Positions 9,338-19,671 of a stretch of 64,000 nucleotides of DNA are shown one piece after another (position 1 is the first letter of the stretch; each line of letters begins with the position of its first letter). The position numbers were made by a program, and so were the translations under genes. The notes below the pieces were generated by a model, which was given only the letters and a program-made list of their open reading frames with translations, did not search any database and had not been told where the DNA came from. Origin of the DNA: Symbiodolus clandestinus. Its GTDB lineage: Bacteria; Pseudomonadota; Gammaproteobacteria; Enterobacterales; G038960095. The DNA lies in the NCBI GenBank assembly GCA_038960095.1, contig CP152425.1:310001-374000 (forward strand), written 5' to 3'.

Positions 9338-10162
9338 ATGGTCACCCGTCTTCTGCTGTTTTTGGGCTACTGCTTGGGTAGCTTTATTACTATGCTGGCC
9401 TACCGCTATCCAAAGATGCTACTGACTCGAGCGCAGCGGAAACCGGCATTAACACTCTGCACGCCACGCTCACACTGTCCTCAGTGCCAACAGTCGCTAC
9501 GCTGGCGAGATAATATTCCTCTGCTCAGCTATCTCTGGCTGCTGGGCCGCTGCGCCCATTGTCGCGCTCCCATCGGCTGCTGCTATTGGTTGACTGAAGT
9601 GGCTACTGTCGGAACCACAGCTCTGTTGCTCTATCAATCACCCTCGCTGCCACTGCCGCAGCTATTGGGTTACCTGCTCTGTAGTTGGCTATTAATTGCC
9701 TTGGCGGTAATTGATTGGCATAGCGGCCTGTTGCCAGATAACTTGACTCTCGGGCTACTCTGGCTTGGTCTGTTGTTTCAGGTGATAACTCGATCAGTTG
9801 CCATTGAGCAGGCAATCTGGGGAGCGGCGCTTGGCTATTTGCTACTTTGGAGCCTATTTCAGATCCACTATCGACTGACAGGACGTCAGGGGATGGGTTA
9901 TGGTGATTTTAAACTAACCGCAGCATTAGGAGCCTGGCTCGGTTGGCAACCCTTGATCACCGTACTTTGGCTTGCCTCACTGTTGGCACTGTTTGCTTTC
10001 ATAGTGGATGCACTCTGGCCTCGCCCGGCTAACCTCAGCACTGCACGCTCTTTAAGACGCCGACGCTTGCCCTTCGGCCCCGCCTTAGCGTTAGCCGGTT
10101 GGTGGGTGCTAATGCGCTATCCGCTGCCCGGGGCCTTGCTATTAGGGCTACCGGGCTACTAA
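9338..10162 (+). CDS. Prepilin peptidase / N-methyltransferase (A24 family)
   Basis: A 274-residue polytopic membrane enzyme that cleaves prepilin leaders and methylates the new N-terminus. The cytoplasmic loop holds the zinc tetracysteine CPQC and CAHC (about residues 46-77). The two catalytic aspartates sit in VIDWHSGLLPDNLTL and in GYGDFKL, so both are intact. The start at 9338 has AAGGA seven bases upstream; the ATG at 9332 is too close to it. It could process the pilins at 4.0-7.7 kb and also pilins of the Hof-type apparatus encoded at 38.9-42.5 kb. Roles as PilU-like or HofD/GspO-like cannot be separated from sequence alone. Confidence 0.85.
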   Translation: MVTRLLLFLGYCLGSFITMLAYRYPKMLLTRAQRKPALTLCTPRSHCPQCQQSLRWRDNIPLLSYLWLLGRCAHCRAPIGCCYWLTEVATVGTTALLLYQSPSLPLPQLLGYLLCSWLLIALAVIDWHSGLLPDNLTLGLLWLGLLFQVITRSVAIEQAIWGAALGYLLLWSLFQIHYRLTGRQGMGYGDFKLTAALGAWLGWQPLITVLWLASLLALFAFIVDALWPRPANLSTARSLRRRRLPFGPALALAGWWVLMRYPLPGALLLGLPGY

Positions 10163-10207
10163 CCGTGCGGTTGTTGGCAACCTAGCCGGTTAATCGATGG
10201 TTGAATC

Positions 10208-11131
10208 TCAGCGCGTGGCCTTAGTCGTAGATTTAGAACCACTCGCAGCCGGCAAGTAACGCCAATAATCAAGTTCCGTTGGCTGCATAACCAGCAGATC
10301 CTGGCTGCCTAAACTCTTTTCATAGGCTTTGAGCTGGCGAATCAGTTGATAGAATTCCATATGCTGGCCAAACGCTAGTGAAAATAGCTCGGCTTTCGCG
10401 GCATCACCCTTACCTCGTAAACGCTGTGCTTTACGCTCGGCATTCGCCAACATCACTTCCACTCGCCGATCAACCTCAGCACGGATAACCGCTGCTTGCT
10501 CTTCCCCCTGAGACCGATGCTCACGAGCCACCGCGCTCCGCTCAGCTTGCATTCTTTGGTAGATAGAGTTGGAAACTTCGGGCGGTAAGTTAATCTGCTT
10601 AATCCGCACATCGACAATTTGAATGCCTAACTCTTGGATACCGTGCTTACCCTGGTTAAGTAAATTACGGACCTCTTCCATTAACTCGCCTCGTGAACCA
10701 GAAACAATGTCTTTGATGGTTCGATTACCCACCTCAGAACGCAAACGGTCACTGATTTTAGCTTTAATATTCAGCTGAGCTCGCCGCCGATCCCCTTGCT
10801 GATTCGAACGATAATATTGGGCAAAATCGGTGATACGCCACTTTACATAGGAGTCAACAATCACATCTTTTTTTTCATTAGTAATAAAGCGGTCAGCATG
10901 ACTTTCCAACAGCTGGATGCGTGCATCCATTTTTTTGATTTGATCGATCACTGGAATTTTACAGTGTAACCCCGGCTGAAATACCTCTACTTGCTGCTGT
11001 CGATCACGTTTGGCCTCTCCAAAGCGGTGAATAATTGCCCGCTCCCCTTGCTGCACCACAAATAGCGAGCTGGCTAGCAGAAGACCGACGCTAGAGAGTA
11101 TTAATCCATATAAACTTAATTTATTCATCAT
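10208..11131 (-). CDS. hflC: FtsH protease modulator HflC
   Basis: A 307-residue prohibitin/SPFH-domain membrane protein. One N-terminal membrane anchor is followed by the band-7 segment (VVQQGERAIIHRFGEAKRD) and a long helical region. With HflK it forms a large complex around the FtsH protease and restrains degradation of membrane proteins. The ATG overlaps the hflK stop by one base, so the two are co-translated. It is the last gene of the conserved mutL-miaA-hfq-hflX-hflK-hflC series and is somewhat shorter at the C-terminus than the E. coli protein (334 residues). Confidence 0.95.
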   Translation of the reverse strand: MMNKLSLYGLILSSVGLLLASSLFVVQQGERAIIHRFGEAKRDRQQQVEVFQPGLHCKIPVIDQIKKMDARIQLLESHADRFITNEKKDVIVDSYVKWRITDFAQYYRSNQQGDRRRAQLNIKAKISDRLRSEVGNRTIKDIVSGSRGELMEEVRNLLNQGKHGIQELGIQIVDVRIKQINLPPEVSNSIYQRMQAERSAVAREHRSQGEEQAAVIRAEVDRRVEVMLANAERKAQRLRGKGDAAKAELFSLAFGQHMEFYQLIRQLKAYEKSLGSQDLLVMQPTELDYWRYLPAASGSKSTTKATR

Positions 11132-12285
11132 TATCTCCCGTAACGTGCCTGCTTATTGTCTGGTTTTGCTGCCTTTTCAATGCCGGCTACCGAATGCTCA
11201 ACCATTGACAGTGGTGCTTCGGCGGCTAAGGAAGAAACCTGAACCTTTGAACGCTGTAGCAGCTGCTCTAAGGGCAGTATCATCACTGAATTAGCTGATT
11301 TTTCGCCCAATAGAACTTTGGGTGTTTTACTGAGCACTTGCTCTAACGTCTCAATATAGAGGCGTTCACGAATAATTTGTGGTGCTTTTAAGTATTGCGG
11401 CAGCAATTCATTAAATCGATCGACCTCACCCCTTGCCCGTAATAGCACCGACTCTTTATAGGCTAAAGCCTCCTCTTCTAAGCGTTTAGCCTCTCCACGC
11501 GCCCTGGGTTCGCGGGCCCGGGCATAAGCTTCAGCTTCTCGAATATAGCGCTGCTGATCCTCTTGGGCGGCAATTGCATCATCAAAGGCAGCTTTGACTT
11601 CTTCTGGGGGGCGAGCCTGCTGAAAGTTGACATCAATGATCTCTAATCCCATATCATAAGCAGCAATAATTTGCTGCAGCAGCTGCTTAGTATCAGCACG
11701 AACCTTCAAACGACCTCGGGTTAAAATCTCATCCATCGTGGTATGACCGATGACATAACGTAACGCTCCATCGGTAGCTTGTTGTAAGCTGTTATCCGCG
11801 TCGGTCACACTGAAAAGATAGTTAATCGGATCAAACACTCGATACTGCACATTCATTTCTACCCGAACGACATTTTCATCTTGGGTCAGCATGAAACCGC
11901 TGGTCGACAAGGCACGAATGGTACCCACATCCACTCGAGTCACCTGATCGATAAAAGGCGCTCGCCAGTGCAGCCCCGGTGATTCAATGTGATTTAACCG
12001 TCCAAACCGGGTGACCACTCCTCGTTCAATCTCATTAATCGTATGCAAGCCCCAAAGCCCCCACAGTAAGGCTAACAGGATAACCAATATCCCAGCCCCC
12101 TTAACGGCTCCCACACTGGGAGGGGGGCCAACACTTAAGCTTTTGGGATGCCGGTTTAGCTTTTTAACCAGTTGTTTCCAAAGATCGCTCAATTCAGGTG
12201 GCTGTTGAGCTGACCGGTACCCCGGCACTATTTTTTCACCCGGATTACGAACAAAGCCGCTACCCGTTGGTTGCTTAGTTATCAT
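11131..12285 (-). CDS. hflK: FtsH protease modulator HflK
   Basis: A 384-residue SPFH protein, partner of HflC. After a Pro/Gly-rich cytoplasmic N-terminus and a membrane segment come EIERGVVTRFGRL and the conserved VNFQQARPPEEVKAAFDDAI region. I choose the ATG at 12285 because AGGGAGT lies seven bases upstream; an in-frame ATG at 12342 adds 19 residues not seen in the family. The C-terminus is shorter than in E. coli (419 residues), missing most of the low-complexity tail. Confidence 0.93.
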   Translation of the reverse strand: MITKQPTGSGFVRNPGEKIVPGYRSAQQPPELSDLWKQLVKKLNRHPKSLSVGPPPSVGAVKGAGILVILLALLWGLWGLHTINEIERGVVTRFGRLNHIESPGLHWRAPFIDQVTRVDVGTIRALSTSGFMLTQDENVVRVEMNVQYRVFDPINYLFSVTDADNSLQQATDGALRYVIGHTTMDEILTRGRLKVRADTKQLLQQIIAAYDMGLEIIDVNFQQARPPEEVKAAFDDAIAAQEDQQRYIREAEAYARAREPRARGEAKRLEEEALAYKESVLLRARGEVDRFNELLPQYLKAPQIIRERLYIETLEQVLSKTPKVLLGEKSANSVMILPLEQLLQRSKVQVSSLAAEAPLSMVEHSVAGIEKAAKPDNKQARYGR

Positions 12286-12383
12286 CGATAACTCCCTAAC
12301 TGTTTTAATAAATCCAAAGGCTTCGTTGTGCCACTGAAACAACTGCCACCCATAATCAAAAAATGCTGCTATCTTAACACCCG

Positions 12384-13646
12384 CTAGCTAAGGTAGTCTC
12401 TTAGCTGAGGATGCTGCTTAAGGCAGCGCTGCCAATCGGCCAAAGAGAGCCGAATTAATAAGTTGATGCTGCCGGTTGCCGTTACTTGCTCTTCGGCAAT
12501 GGCCCCTAATTGATAAAGTGGTTGGCGCAATGCATAGGCAGCTGTCGGTAATTGCAGTCGCTGTTCGATACTGGTCACCGCTAGCCGCTCTCGCAACACC
12601 TGTAACAGCAGTGTGATTCCCTGATCACCTTGTGCCGAGATCCAAACCGCTACCGGTAACCCCTGGTGATTCCGTTCAACCCCCGCTGGTCGGTTAGGCA
12701 GCTGATCAATTTTGTTAAATACCCTTAACACCGGCACTTGATCGGCCCCAATTTCCCCTAATACTTGATTAACGATGGCAATCTTTTCATCCATTTTTGC
12801 GTCGGTCGCATCGACGACATGAAGTAATAATGCCGCTTCTTGGGTCTCTTGTAAGGTGGTTTTAAAGGCAGCAATCAGAGCATGCGGTAAGTCTCTAATA
12901 AACCCCACGGTATCAGCGAGCACGGTATTGGTTAAACCTGGCAGTGGAATGCGCCTTAAGGTGGGATCTAAGGTTGAAAATAGCTGATCAGCAGCATGGC
13001 AACTGGCTGCCGTTAATCGATTAAACAAAGTGCTTTTACCCGCATTGGTATAACCAACCAATGCCACGGTAGCAACGGTAGCCCGCTGGCGAGTTCGCCG
13101 CCCTTGATGCCGTTGTGTCTGTAACTTACGCAGCCGTCGTTGCAGTTGATCAAGTCGACCCCTAATTAAACGACGATCAGTCTCTAGTTGTGTTTCCCCA
13201 GGACCTCGTAAGCCAATCCCTCCTTTTTGACGTTCTAAATGGCTCCATCCTCGGACTAATCGGGTAGCAAGATAGCTCAGTTGAGCCAGTTCAACCTGGA
13301 GTTTACCTTCATAACTCTGTGCCCGCTGAGCAAAAATATCCAGAATCAGCAGGGTCCGATCGAGCACTCGGCAGCCGCAAAGCTGCCCTAAGTTACGCCC
13401 CTGCGTGGGAGACAGGGACGTATTAATAATAACAACGGTTGCATGACAAACTTTGACTGCTTCAGCTACCTCTTCTGCCTTTCCAGGGCCCATCCAATAC
13501 TTAGGATGTATCCTGACCCGACGACCGGTGATCAGTTTCACTGGAACGACACCCGCAGCAGCTACCAGTGCTTGAAATTCCTGTAACGTCTCCAAATCAC
13601 TGACAGGCCCCAAATCAACTTGAACTAATACTGCACGCTCTGGCAT
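12384..13646 (-). CDS. hflX: Ribosome-associated GTPase HflX
   Basis: A 420-residue GTPase that splits stalled ribosomes, close to the 426 residues of the E. coli protein. The HflX-specific N-terminal domain includes SPTQGRNLGQL and GPGETQLETDRR. The G domain has G1 GYTNAGKST, G3 DTVGFIRDLP and G4 FNKID. It lies between hfq and hflK on the same strand, as in enterobacteria. No damage is visible. Confidence 0.96.
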   Translation of the reverse strand: MPERAVLVQVDLGPVSDLETLQEFQALVAAAGVVPVKLITGRRVRIHPKYWMGPGKAEEVAEAVKVCHATVVIINTSLSPTQGRNLGQLCGCRVLDRTLLILDIFAQRAQSYEGKLQVELAQLSYLATRLVRGWSHLERQKGGIGLRGPGETQLETDRRLIRGRLDQLQRRLRKLQTQRHQGRRTRQRATVATVALVGYTNAGKSTLFNRLTAASCHAADQLFSTLDPTLRRIPLPGLTNTVLADTVGFIRDLPHALIAAFKTTLQETQEAALLLHVVDATDAKMDEKIAIVNQVLGEIGADQVPVLRVFNKIDQLPNRPAGVERNHQGLPVAVWISAQGDQGITLLLQVLRERLAVTSIEQRLQLPTAAYALRQPLYQLGAIAEEQVTATGSINLLIRLSLADWQRCLKQHPQLRDYLS

Positions 13647-13729
13647 AAACCCGATAGTTGGTGTTTCAATCGCTGTGATAGTGCCCTCCCAATGTTCAGG
13701 CTAACTTTTACGAAAACTGATATCCCCGA

Positions 13730-14032
13730 CTACTGATTAAATGATACTTCTTCGCCACTCTCACTACCAGGCACCTTATTAAAAGAGGCCATCGATGATG
13801 GTGGGCTCTGCATATTAATATGATGCGTGATGGCACGACTGGGAACTACGGTAGAAATAGCATGTTTATAGACCATTTGGCTAACGTTATTTTTTAACAA
13901 AACAACAAATTGGTCAAAAGATTCAATATGCCCCTGTAACTTAATGCCATTCACCAAATAAATGGCTACCGGAACATGCTCACGCCGTAAAGTGTTTAAA
14001 AAAGGATCTTGTAAACTTTGCCCTTTAGCCAT
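13730..14032 (-). CDS. hfq: RNA chaperone Hfq
   Basis: A 100-residue Sm-like protein that forms a hexameric ring and pairs small RNAs with mRNAs. The start [20 protein letters not shown], the Sm1 stretch [13 protein letters not shown] and the Sm2 motif [12 protein letters not shown] are nearly identical to E. coli. The C-terminal tail differs and is acidic and serine-rich. AAGGAAAA upstream of the ATG is a plausible ribosome binding site. Intact Hfq suggests small-RNA regulation is still in use. Confidence 0.98.
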   Translation of the reverse strand: MAKGQSLQDPFLNTLRREHVPVAIYLVNGIKLQGHIESFDQFVVLLKNNVSQMVYKHAISTVVPSRAITHHINMQSPPSSMASFNKVPGSESGEEVSFNQ

Positions 14033-14113
14033 GTTAGTTTTCCTTTGTATTTTTCTGCTGCTTATTAAAAGTAACGTTTGCCAATAACAGCTTTCTCTAG
14101 CAATACCAGAAAT

Positions 14114-15042
14114 TCAATTATTGACCAAACGTATTATATATTGTAACGCTACTGATAGTTGGTTGCTATCAAACCAATCGTGATCTCGCCAACGTTTCAA
14201 CCAAGTCATTTGCCGTTTAGCCAGTTGCCGAGTGGCGCAAATCGCCTGATACTCCATCTGCTGCCGACTAATCTCACCCGCCAAATAACGCCACATTTGG
14301 CGATAACCCACCGAACGTAGCGCCGGAAGATCACTCTGTAAATCACCACGCTGTCTGAGTTTTACAACTTCCTGCTCAAAACCAGAGGCCAGTATCTGCT
14401 GAAATCTCTGTTCAATTTGCTGATGATGTTGGCTACGATCAGCAGGTGCTATGATGATAGGCACCATGCGATAGGGTAGCTGGCTAGTCGTTTGCTGAAT
14501 TAAATCGGTCAATCGGCGTCCGGTTAAAAAAAAACCTCCAATGCTCGACTCAAGCGCTGGCGGTCATTAGGATGAATCCGAACGGCAGCGACTGGATCGA
14601 TTTCAGCCAGCCAATGATGTAGCGCTGGCCACCCCTCATCAGCCGCTTTCTGCTGCAATTGCTGGCGGATACTGTGATCGACTGTCGGTAAAGTGGCCAG
14701 CCCTTGAAATAGCACGCTAAAGTATAGCATGGTACCACCGACTAACAGCGGAATGCGTCCTCGCTGCAGGCTTTGCGCGATGGCCTGTAACGCATCTCTC
14801 CGAAACTCAGCAGCAGAGTAAGTTTCTGCTGGATCACGGATATCAATTAGTTGATGAGGCACTTGCTGACGCTGCTGTTGCGTGGGTTTGGCGGTCCCAA
14901 TGTCCATTTCACGATAGACTAAAGCGGAATCGACACTAATAATTTCTACCGGTAGTTTCTGGTGACATTGCAATGCCAAATCGCTTTTACCGGCCGCGGT
15001 TGGCCCCATAATACAAGGAACAACAGGCAGAAAATCGATCAT
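14114..15042 (-). pseudogene. miaA: tRNA dimethylallyltransferase miaA, split by a one-base frameshift in an A9 tract
   Basis: MiaA adds the isopentenyl group to A37 of tRNAs reading UNN codons. The N-terminal half (15042 down to 14524) has the P-loop GPTAAGKSD and the conserved [17 protein letters not shown] region, then stops right after [10 protein letters not shown]. The second half continues in another frame with LTGRRLTDL, then a normal C-terminal domain to 14114 (SVGYRQMW, CATRQLAKRQMTWLKRW). The break lies in a run of nine A on the + strand (14526-14534); a tenth base restores one continuous frame of family length. Both halves are otherwise well conserved, so this is a recent change, a sequencing error, or a gene rescued by slippage. 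It overlaps mutL by four bases. Confidence 0.88.
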
Positions 15043-16877
15043 AGCGGCACCTGATAGAGCCGATCAACCACAGACATTAAATCAATCGGCTGTTGCCAGC
15101 TGGAGCGTGGCTGTTCAACCCATTGGGGAGCCTGCCTTTCTATAGTAGTCAGTAGCTGAATCACTTGGGCGGGCTGCCAGGCTTTATCTAATGGGGTTAA
15201 CTGTTGAACCAACCATTCTACAACCACAGCAGGGGTAACGGGAGAGGTAATGGCCAAATAATCGAGTAAGCGGTAGCTCAAGGTTGTCAGATCGGCAGCC
15301 GCCAGCAAGGAAGGCACTGCCCGTAAGGTGACGTTGGGGGGATCGATCACCAGCTGCCAGGCTAATTGATGCAGCAGCTGTTGGTGCTGCTGTAAGGTCG
15401 TCAGCTGCGTTACCGAAAGCGTTATCGGCAGGGGCAGCAACAACGTTTGCTGGGCGGCCATCGCTGGCGCTGGTGGCAGTAATTGCTGACGGTGCCAATC
15501 ACGCTGCAGTTGTGGCAAAGAGAGTAATACCAAGCCCTGACACTGCTCTACCACTGCGTAGTGCTGCTGCCAAATGGTTAACACCCGACCAAAGGTGCCA
15601 TTCGCCACTGGCAGTGAATTCTCTACTACATAATCAACCGTTGTTTTCAGTTCTGTTGGTGCGGTTGTCGTTGGGCCCCCGACTTGTAACCAACCTTGAT
15701 AAGCGGGCAGTTTCAACGGGTTCCAACCACGTGAGTTTAGGGAAGTCGAGATGGCTTTTGGGTGGGCTGCAGGGGCTACTGATGCTGACGTTGTTGAATA
15801 CGGGAGACGGTGACCTTCAGATGGGATATTCTTTGCACTGACTGTTTCACTCTCCGGCAGCGGTTGTTTATCTAGGACGGTCGTTTCAGGCGACAAAGCA
15901 GCCTCCACGGCTTGATAGATCACTCCATGGATCAGACGAGCTTGCTGAAAACGAACCTCTTGCTTGGTAGGATGGACATTCACATCAACCTGCTGCGCAT
16001 CCATTGTTAAGAACAGTACAAATGCCGACGGTTGCTCGAAATTCAGTGACTGATAAGCTTGACGAACGGCATGGCTAACGATTTTATCACGAACCACCCG
16101 GCCATTGATAACGCAGTATTGACAATCATTGGGGAAATGGGCGGCTTTTGGCGGCAAGATCCAGCCCTGTAAGGTCAGCAGTGGATGCTGCTGCTGGAAA
16201 GATAGCGCTTGTTCAGCAAAAGCGGCTCCACAAACAGCAGCCAACCGAGTTTGAGGCGACTGACAATCCTTCAGCGGACGATAGTGGCGCACTCGCTTAC
16301 CATTATGGCTTAAGGTGATTTCCAAAGTTAATCGACTCAGTGCCAGCCGCCGAACTATCTCATCGATATGCAAAAACTCGGTTTTTGCGCTACGCAAAAA
16401 TTTCCGGCGTGCCGGCGTATTATAAAAAAGATCTCTAATCTGCACACTTGTACCCACCGAATGAGCCACAGGACGAATAGGATCCTCTCCTTCACCGCCT
16501 TCACGATAGAGCTGCCATCCCTCTGTTTGATCAAAAGTACGGCTGCTTAACGTGAGCCGAGATACGGCGCTGATGCTGGCTAACGCTTCCCCACGAAACC
16601 CTAAAGTGGTGACCATCTGTAGCTCTTCTAGCGAGCCGATTTTACTAGTCGCATGTCGTTCTAAAGCCAATAACAGCTCAGTTCGCGGAATGCCATGACC
16701 ATTATCAAGCAGTGCAATCAAGCCGACACCCCCCTCTTCGATATCCAGTGTGATCTGGGTTGCGCCGGCATCGATACTATTTTCTAATAGCTCTTTAACC
16801 ACCGCAGCTGGCCGCTCCACCACTTCACCCGCTGCAATTTGATTGGCTAGCTGTGGGGGCAATTTTTGAATCGGCAT
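15039..16877 (-). CDS. mutL: DNA mismatch repair protein MutL
   Basis: A 612-residue protein close to E. coli MutL (615). The N-terminal GHKL ATPase is intact: motif I around [15 protein letters not shown], motif II DNGHGI, motif [19 protein letters not shown]. The C-terminal dimerisation domain has no obvious DQHAxxE endonuclease motif, as expected in a species using MutH with Dam, and dam is present at 44.4 kb. It is the first gene of the mutL-hflC series. The amiB gene that precedes mutL in E. coli is missing and replaced by decayed CDI genes. Confidence 0.96.
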   Translation of the reverse strand: MPIQKLPPQLANQIAAGEVVERPAAVVKELLENSIDAGATQITLDIEEGGVGLIALLDNGHGIPRTELLLALERHATSKIGSLEELQMVTTLGFRGEALASISAVSRLTLSSRTFDQTEGWQLYREGGEGEDPIRPVAHSVGTSVQIRDLFYNTPARRKFLRSAKTEFLHIDEIVRRLALSRLTLEITLSHNGKRVRHYRPLKDCQSPQTRLAAVCGAAFAEQALSFQQQHPLLTLQGWILPPKAAHFPNDCQYCVINGRVVRDKIVSHAVRQAYQSLNFEQPSAFVLFLTMDAQQVDVNVHPTKQEVRFQQARLIHGVIYQAVEAALSPETTVLDKQPLPESETVSAKNIPSEGHRLPYSTTSASVAPAAHPKAISTSLNSRGWNPLKLPAYQGWLQVGGPTTTAPTELKTTVDYVVENSLPVANGTFGRVLTIWQQHYAVVEQCQGLVLLSLPQLQRDWHRQQLLPPAPAMAAQQTLLLPLPITLSVTQLTTLQQHQQLLHQLAWQLVIDPPNVTLRAVPSLLAAADLTTLSYRLLDYLAITSPVTPAVVVEWLVQQLTPLDKAWQPAQVIQLLTTIERQAPQWVEQPRSSWQQPIDLMSVVDRLYQVPL

Positions 16878-17164
16878 TCAATTTCCATACGCTTAACGAT
16901 CAAGCAGACAACCCACTTTTTAGCCTCTATTGTAGCGCTAAACCAACTTTAAAGCGTACTGGATTCTAAGGAATAAGCTCCCGTCTTGATTGTCAATTCA
17001 CAATAACATAATTTTTGTCATAGGGTTGCTTGGCTGTTACAAAAGATCTAGCGCGATTGCTCTATCTCCCAGTGGCTTCTCTTTACAACCATCAAAGCTG
17101 GACTACTATTCAAATAAGTTTCCATGTTATTGGGTTATCTGGCAGGTTATCAAAGGTAGCATAG

Positions 17165-17758
17165 CCTGCCTTCACCCTAGCGGCCGGTGGCAATGTCACC
17201 GGCTCTGCCGGCCAAGGTCAGAATGCCATCCCAGCCACTGTTGGCGTAGTTGGTGGCGCTATTTACTGTATCAAAGAAGAGATGCAAAACCGAGCGGATG
17301 CCAGCGCAATTCTGGCCGGTGAGAAAACGCTCGCCCAGGTGACAGCCGAGCGAGGGCCTCGAAGCGGACAACGGGTTGAACTCTTAGTGATGTATCAGCA
17401 GCTTCCCACGAATAAACTCATAGAAGAAGGGTTGTATGAGAACGATCAAGTACCGTTTGTTACCCACACCCCCAGCAAGCACCAACTAGAAGCACTGGTC
17501 AGGAAATATCTACCCCAAGGCTTTCAAAGTCTCGACCCACAGCCAATAAAAGAGCGTGGTGCAACAATATTAGTCACCCCCGTTGCTGAACCACAACCCA
17601 CCGTACTGCCTGGCAGACCAATACAAGAGGCCGAGCCCACCATACTGATAACCTCACTAGCAGATCTGAAAACTAAAGAAGATCTAATTTATAATTACAG
17701 CGAAAAAGGGAAACGTCTTGGAACTTTTGACAGTGATTTTAATAAAGTTAAAGGATAG
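17165..17758 (+). pseudogene. CdiA/FhaB-type toxin gene, C-terminal fragment
   Basis: An open stretch of 197 codons lacking a start and closed upstream by an in-frame TAG at 17162-17164. It begins PAFTLAAGGNVTGSAGQ and continues through a glycine-rich membrane-like segment into EEMQNRADASAILAGEK, a pattern typical of the pretoxin part of filamentous-haemagglutinin or CdiA proteins. The last about 28 residues (YSEKGKRLGTFDSD) look like the tail of a short C-terminal toxin domain. The main body of the gene is gone, so it is a remnant. An immunity-like gene starts three bases after its stop, the usual CDI toxin-immunity spacing. Confidence 0.6.
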
Positions 17759-17761
17759 AAA

Positions 17762-18213
17762 ATGTTTGATATTATCATTGAAAATAAACTTGTCTATGCC
17801 TATGATGAACCAGCTTTACCTGGAAAAATAATTATCGATTCTTTTGAAGAACACTTTATTTTGCCAATCAGTTACTGGTCTCTTGATGATTACAAAAAAC
17901 AGTGGAAGAACTCTCTAAAACAAGGTATTGAATGCAATAAACATGCAGCTTTGGCCGTTTCTATGTACGATCTGCTAAACACAAATTTTATATTTTTATA
18001 GATACTATATTTTGAAAATAAGGTAGTTCATATTCAAAATTCAATGTTTTTTTGGATGAAAATCCTGGTTTTAAAATAGAACCTATAAATCAATTTATAG
18101 AGCCAAGAGAGACTCATAACGATGGCGGCATAAAAATATCAGAATGGACTACAGATCTTGCTAGTATAATTAAATTTTATAGTAGCCTATGTGTGCCTGG
18201 AGTCGCAATATAA
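17762..18213 (+). pseudogene. CDI immunity-like gene, broken by a stop and a frameshift
   Basis: Begins with an ATG three bases after the CDI fragment. The first 79 codons (MFDIIIENKLVYAYDEPALP onward) end at a TAG at 17999-18001. Reading continues in frame (YFENKVVHIQNSM) to a T7 run at 18047-18053, after which the frame shifts and LDENPGFKIEPINQFIE runs to a TAA at 18211. Joined, the pieces make a protein of about 150 residues with aromatic and acidic character typical of cytoplasmic toxin-immunity proteins. The specific family is not identified. A/T content is higher than in neighbouring housekeeping genes. Confidence 0.55.
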
Positions 18214-18385
18214 GTACCACGCTCGACAGCAGATTCCACTAACGAGTGGCTGAGTTTATTGCAGATAAACCGGTTTGATGCCAGGGCTACTGCAGGTTTA
18301 GCGACTAAACAGCTGACTGATGCATTAACTGGCGAGTGAAGATTGCAGTCAACAGCAGAGTAGCCAAAGCACTAGTAGTCACTCA

Positions 18386-19346
18386 TTGGGGGAAGGCTTC
18401 GACGCCGGCATAGTTAATGTCAGTGAAGGCAGCGGGAATCACCAAGGAAAGAGCGATGGCTATCACCTAGCACAGTTCAAGGCGGGGAAAAAGTTCACAT
18501 TTCAAAGTGGCAACGATACGCTGGTTCAGGGGATTGTTCAAGCCCCGCGACTACAGGGCAAAATCGGTGGCAATATCACGTTTAAAAGCCTGCAAGACAC
18601 TGATGGCCAGCAAGGCTGGCAACAGCAACTGGGTGTCAGCTTAACGGTCGGGCCTGAAAGCAGGCGACCAGGGATTCCAACTGCAGGTCAACGGCAATAC
18701 CCACCTAGCAAGGAGCTGTGATTGCCAGCCGTCAACCCGCCATCACCGAAGGTCATAATCAACTAAAAACCGGCACCCTGACCCAAAAAGCGATTGAAAA
18801 CCGAGCCGACTATAACGCCAGCAGTGTAGGACTGGGCCTCGGGTTCAGCCAATCGCTGAATCAGCCAGCAGCACAAAATGGGGTAGGCAAAAACCAGTTG
18901 GGCCAAGCCACTGCAGGTGCCTTACAGGTTCCCGGCAGTCAGCTCCCCAACCAGCATGGCCTTAGTACCACAATCCCAATAGTGATGAAGGCCGGTGATT
19001 CTGTCAGCAGCACCACAGGCTGCGGATCAGCGGCGCCACCCAAGCGGTCATCCTCAGCAACCCAGCGGCCCAACAGGCCTTGACCGGGCAAACCCCCGAA
19101 CAGGCGATTGCCCGCCTCAACAGCGAAAACTCCCGCACACAAGCCCTCAGTGGAATGTCACTAGTCGGGTAACCCATTTTCACTGGCGCTGCAGTTTTGG
19201 GAGGAGGAACAGTTGCTGCCACCACAGGCGTGGTTAGCGGTGCTGGTTACCTGCTCCAAGAGGATGTTCAAAATAGAGCCGATGCTGACGCGATTATGGC
19301 AGCCTCCAAAAAGCAAAACCTAATGGCATTGATTTGGGAAAAGTAG
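18386..19346 (+). pseudogene. Filamentous haemagglutinin / CdiA repeat-region remnant
   Basis: A series of out-of-frame coding pieces. The first (18386-18721) has haemagglutinin-repeat features: GYHLAQFKAGKKFTFQSGND and IGGNITFKSLQDTDGQQG. The next (18718-about 19080) continues with AIENRADYNASSVGLGLGFS, and a third reads AISGATQAVILSNPAAQQAL with a TAG, then ATTGVVSGAGYLLQEDVQNR. That last part resembles VGVVGGAIYCIKEEMQNRAD in the fragment at 17165-17758, so two related pretoxin modules lie in this stretch. At least two frameshifts and two stop codons rule out an intact product. Confidence 0.6.
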
Positions 19347-19386
19347 AGACAGGATCGACTCGCCAGGTTTGCGCTTTTCTCATTTA

Positions 19387-19405
19387 TGTAATAACATGTA
19401 ATTAC
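19387..19405 (+). promoter_or_regulatory. Possible operator of vapBC
   Basis: The segment TGTAATAACATGTAATTAC, about 27 bases before the vapB start, contains two TGTAAT repeats and an imperfect palindrome with GTAAT/ATTAC arms. Toxin-antitoxin pairs usually bind their own promoter at such sites. This is inference from position and symmetry only. Confidence 0.3.
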
Positions 19406-19431
19406 TATATTAGACTTTTAGAGAAAAAACT

Positions 19432-19671
19432 ATGGCAACCCTATTTAATACCCGCCAGTTTCGAGCAGGAAATTCTCAAGCCGTTCGTATTCCTGTAGAG
19501 ATGGCTTTTCCCCCAAAAACTGAACTTGTGGTTTACCGCGAGGGTGACCGTATCATCGTAGAGCCAAAGGAAAAAACCTTGGAGAATATCCCCAAGATCT
19601 TCCATGCATTAGACCAATACTTCGTTGGGGGACGTCCTGATTTTGAAGAAACAGCCCGAGACTGGCCATGA
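19432..19671 (+). CDS. vapB: VapB-type antitoxin (AbrB/SpoVT fold)
   Basis: A 79-residue protein. Its N-terminal half (FNTRQFRAGNSQAVRIPVEM, then VYREGDRIIVEPKE) is the AbrB-type swapped-hairpin DNA-binding domain of VapB antitoxins. The C-terminal half should wrap the toxin. It overlaps vapC by four bases. The pair sits among decayed CDI genes yet has no frameshift, suggesting later arrival or selection for its retention. Confidence 0.85.
   Translation: MATLFNTRQFRAGNSQAVRIPVEMAFPPKTELVVYREGDRIIVEPKEKTLENIPKIFHALDQYFVGGRPDFEETARDWP

Noticed and set aside
15184..15841. Long frames on both strands inside mutL
   Set aside because: They are shadows of the mutL coding sequence in a region of biased codon use.
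16990..17164. Short protein frame with two similar segments upstream of the CDI fragment
   Set aside because: The likeness between the two segments is weak, the frame runs out of phase into the CDI remnant, and no family or ribosome binding site supports it.
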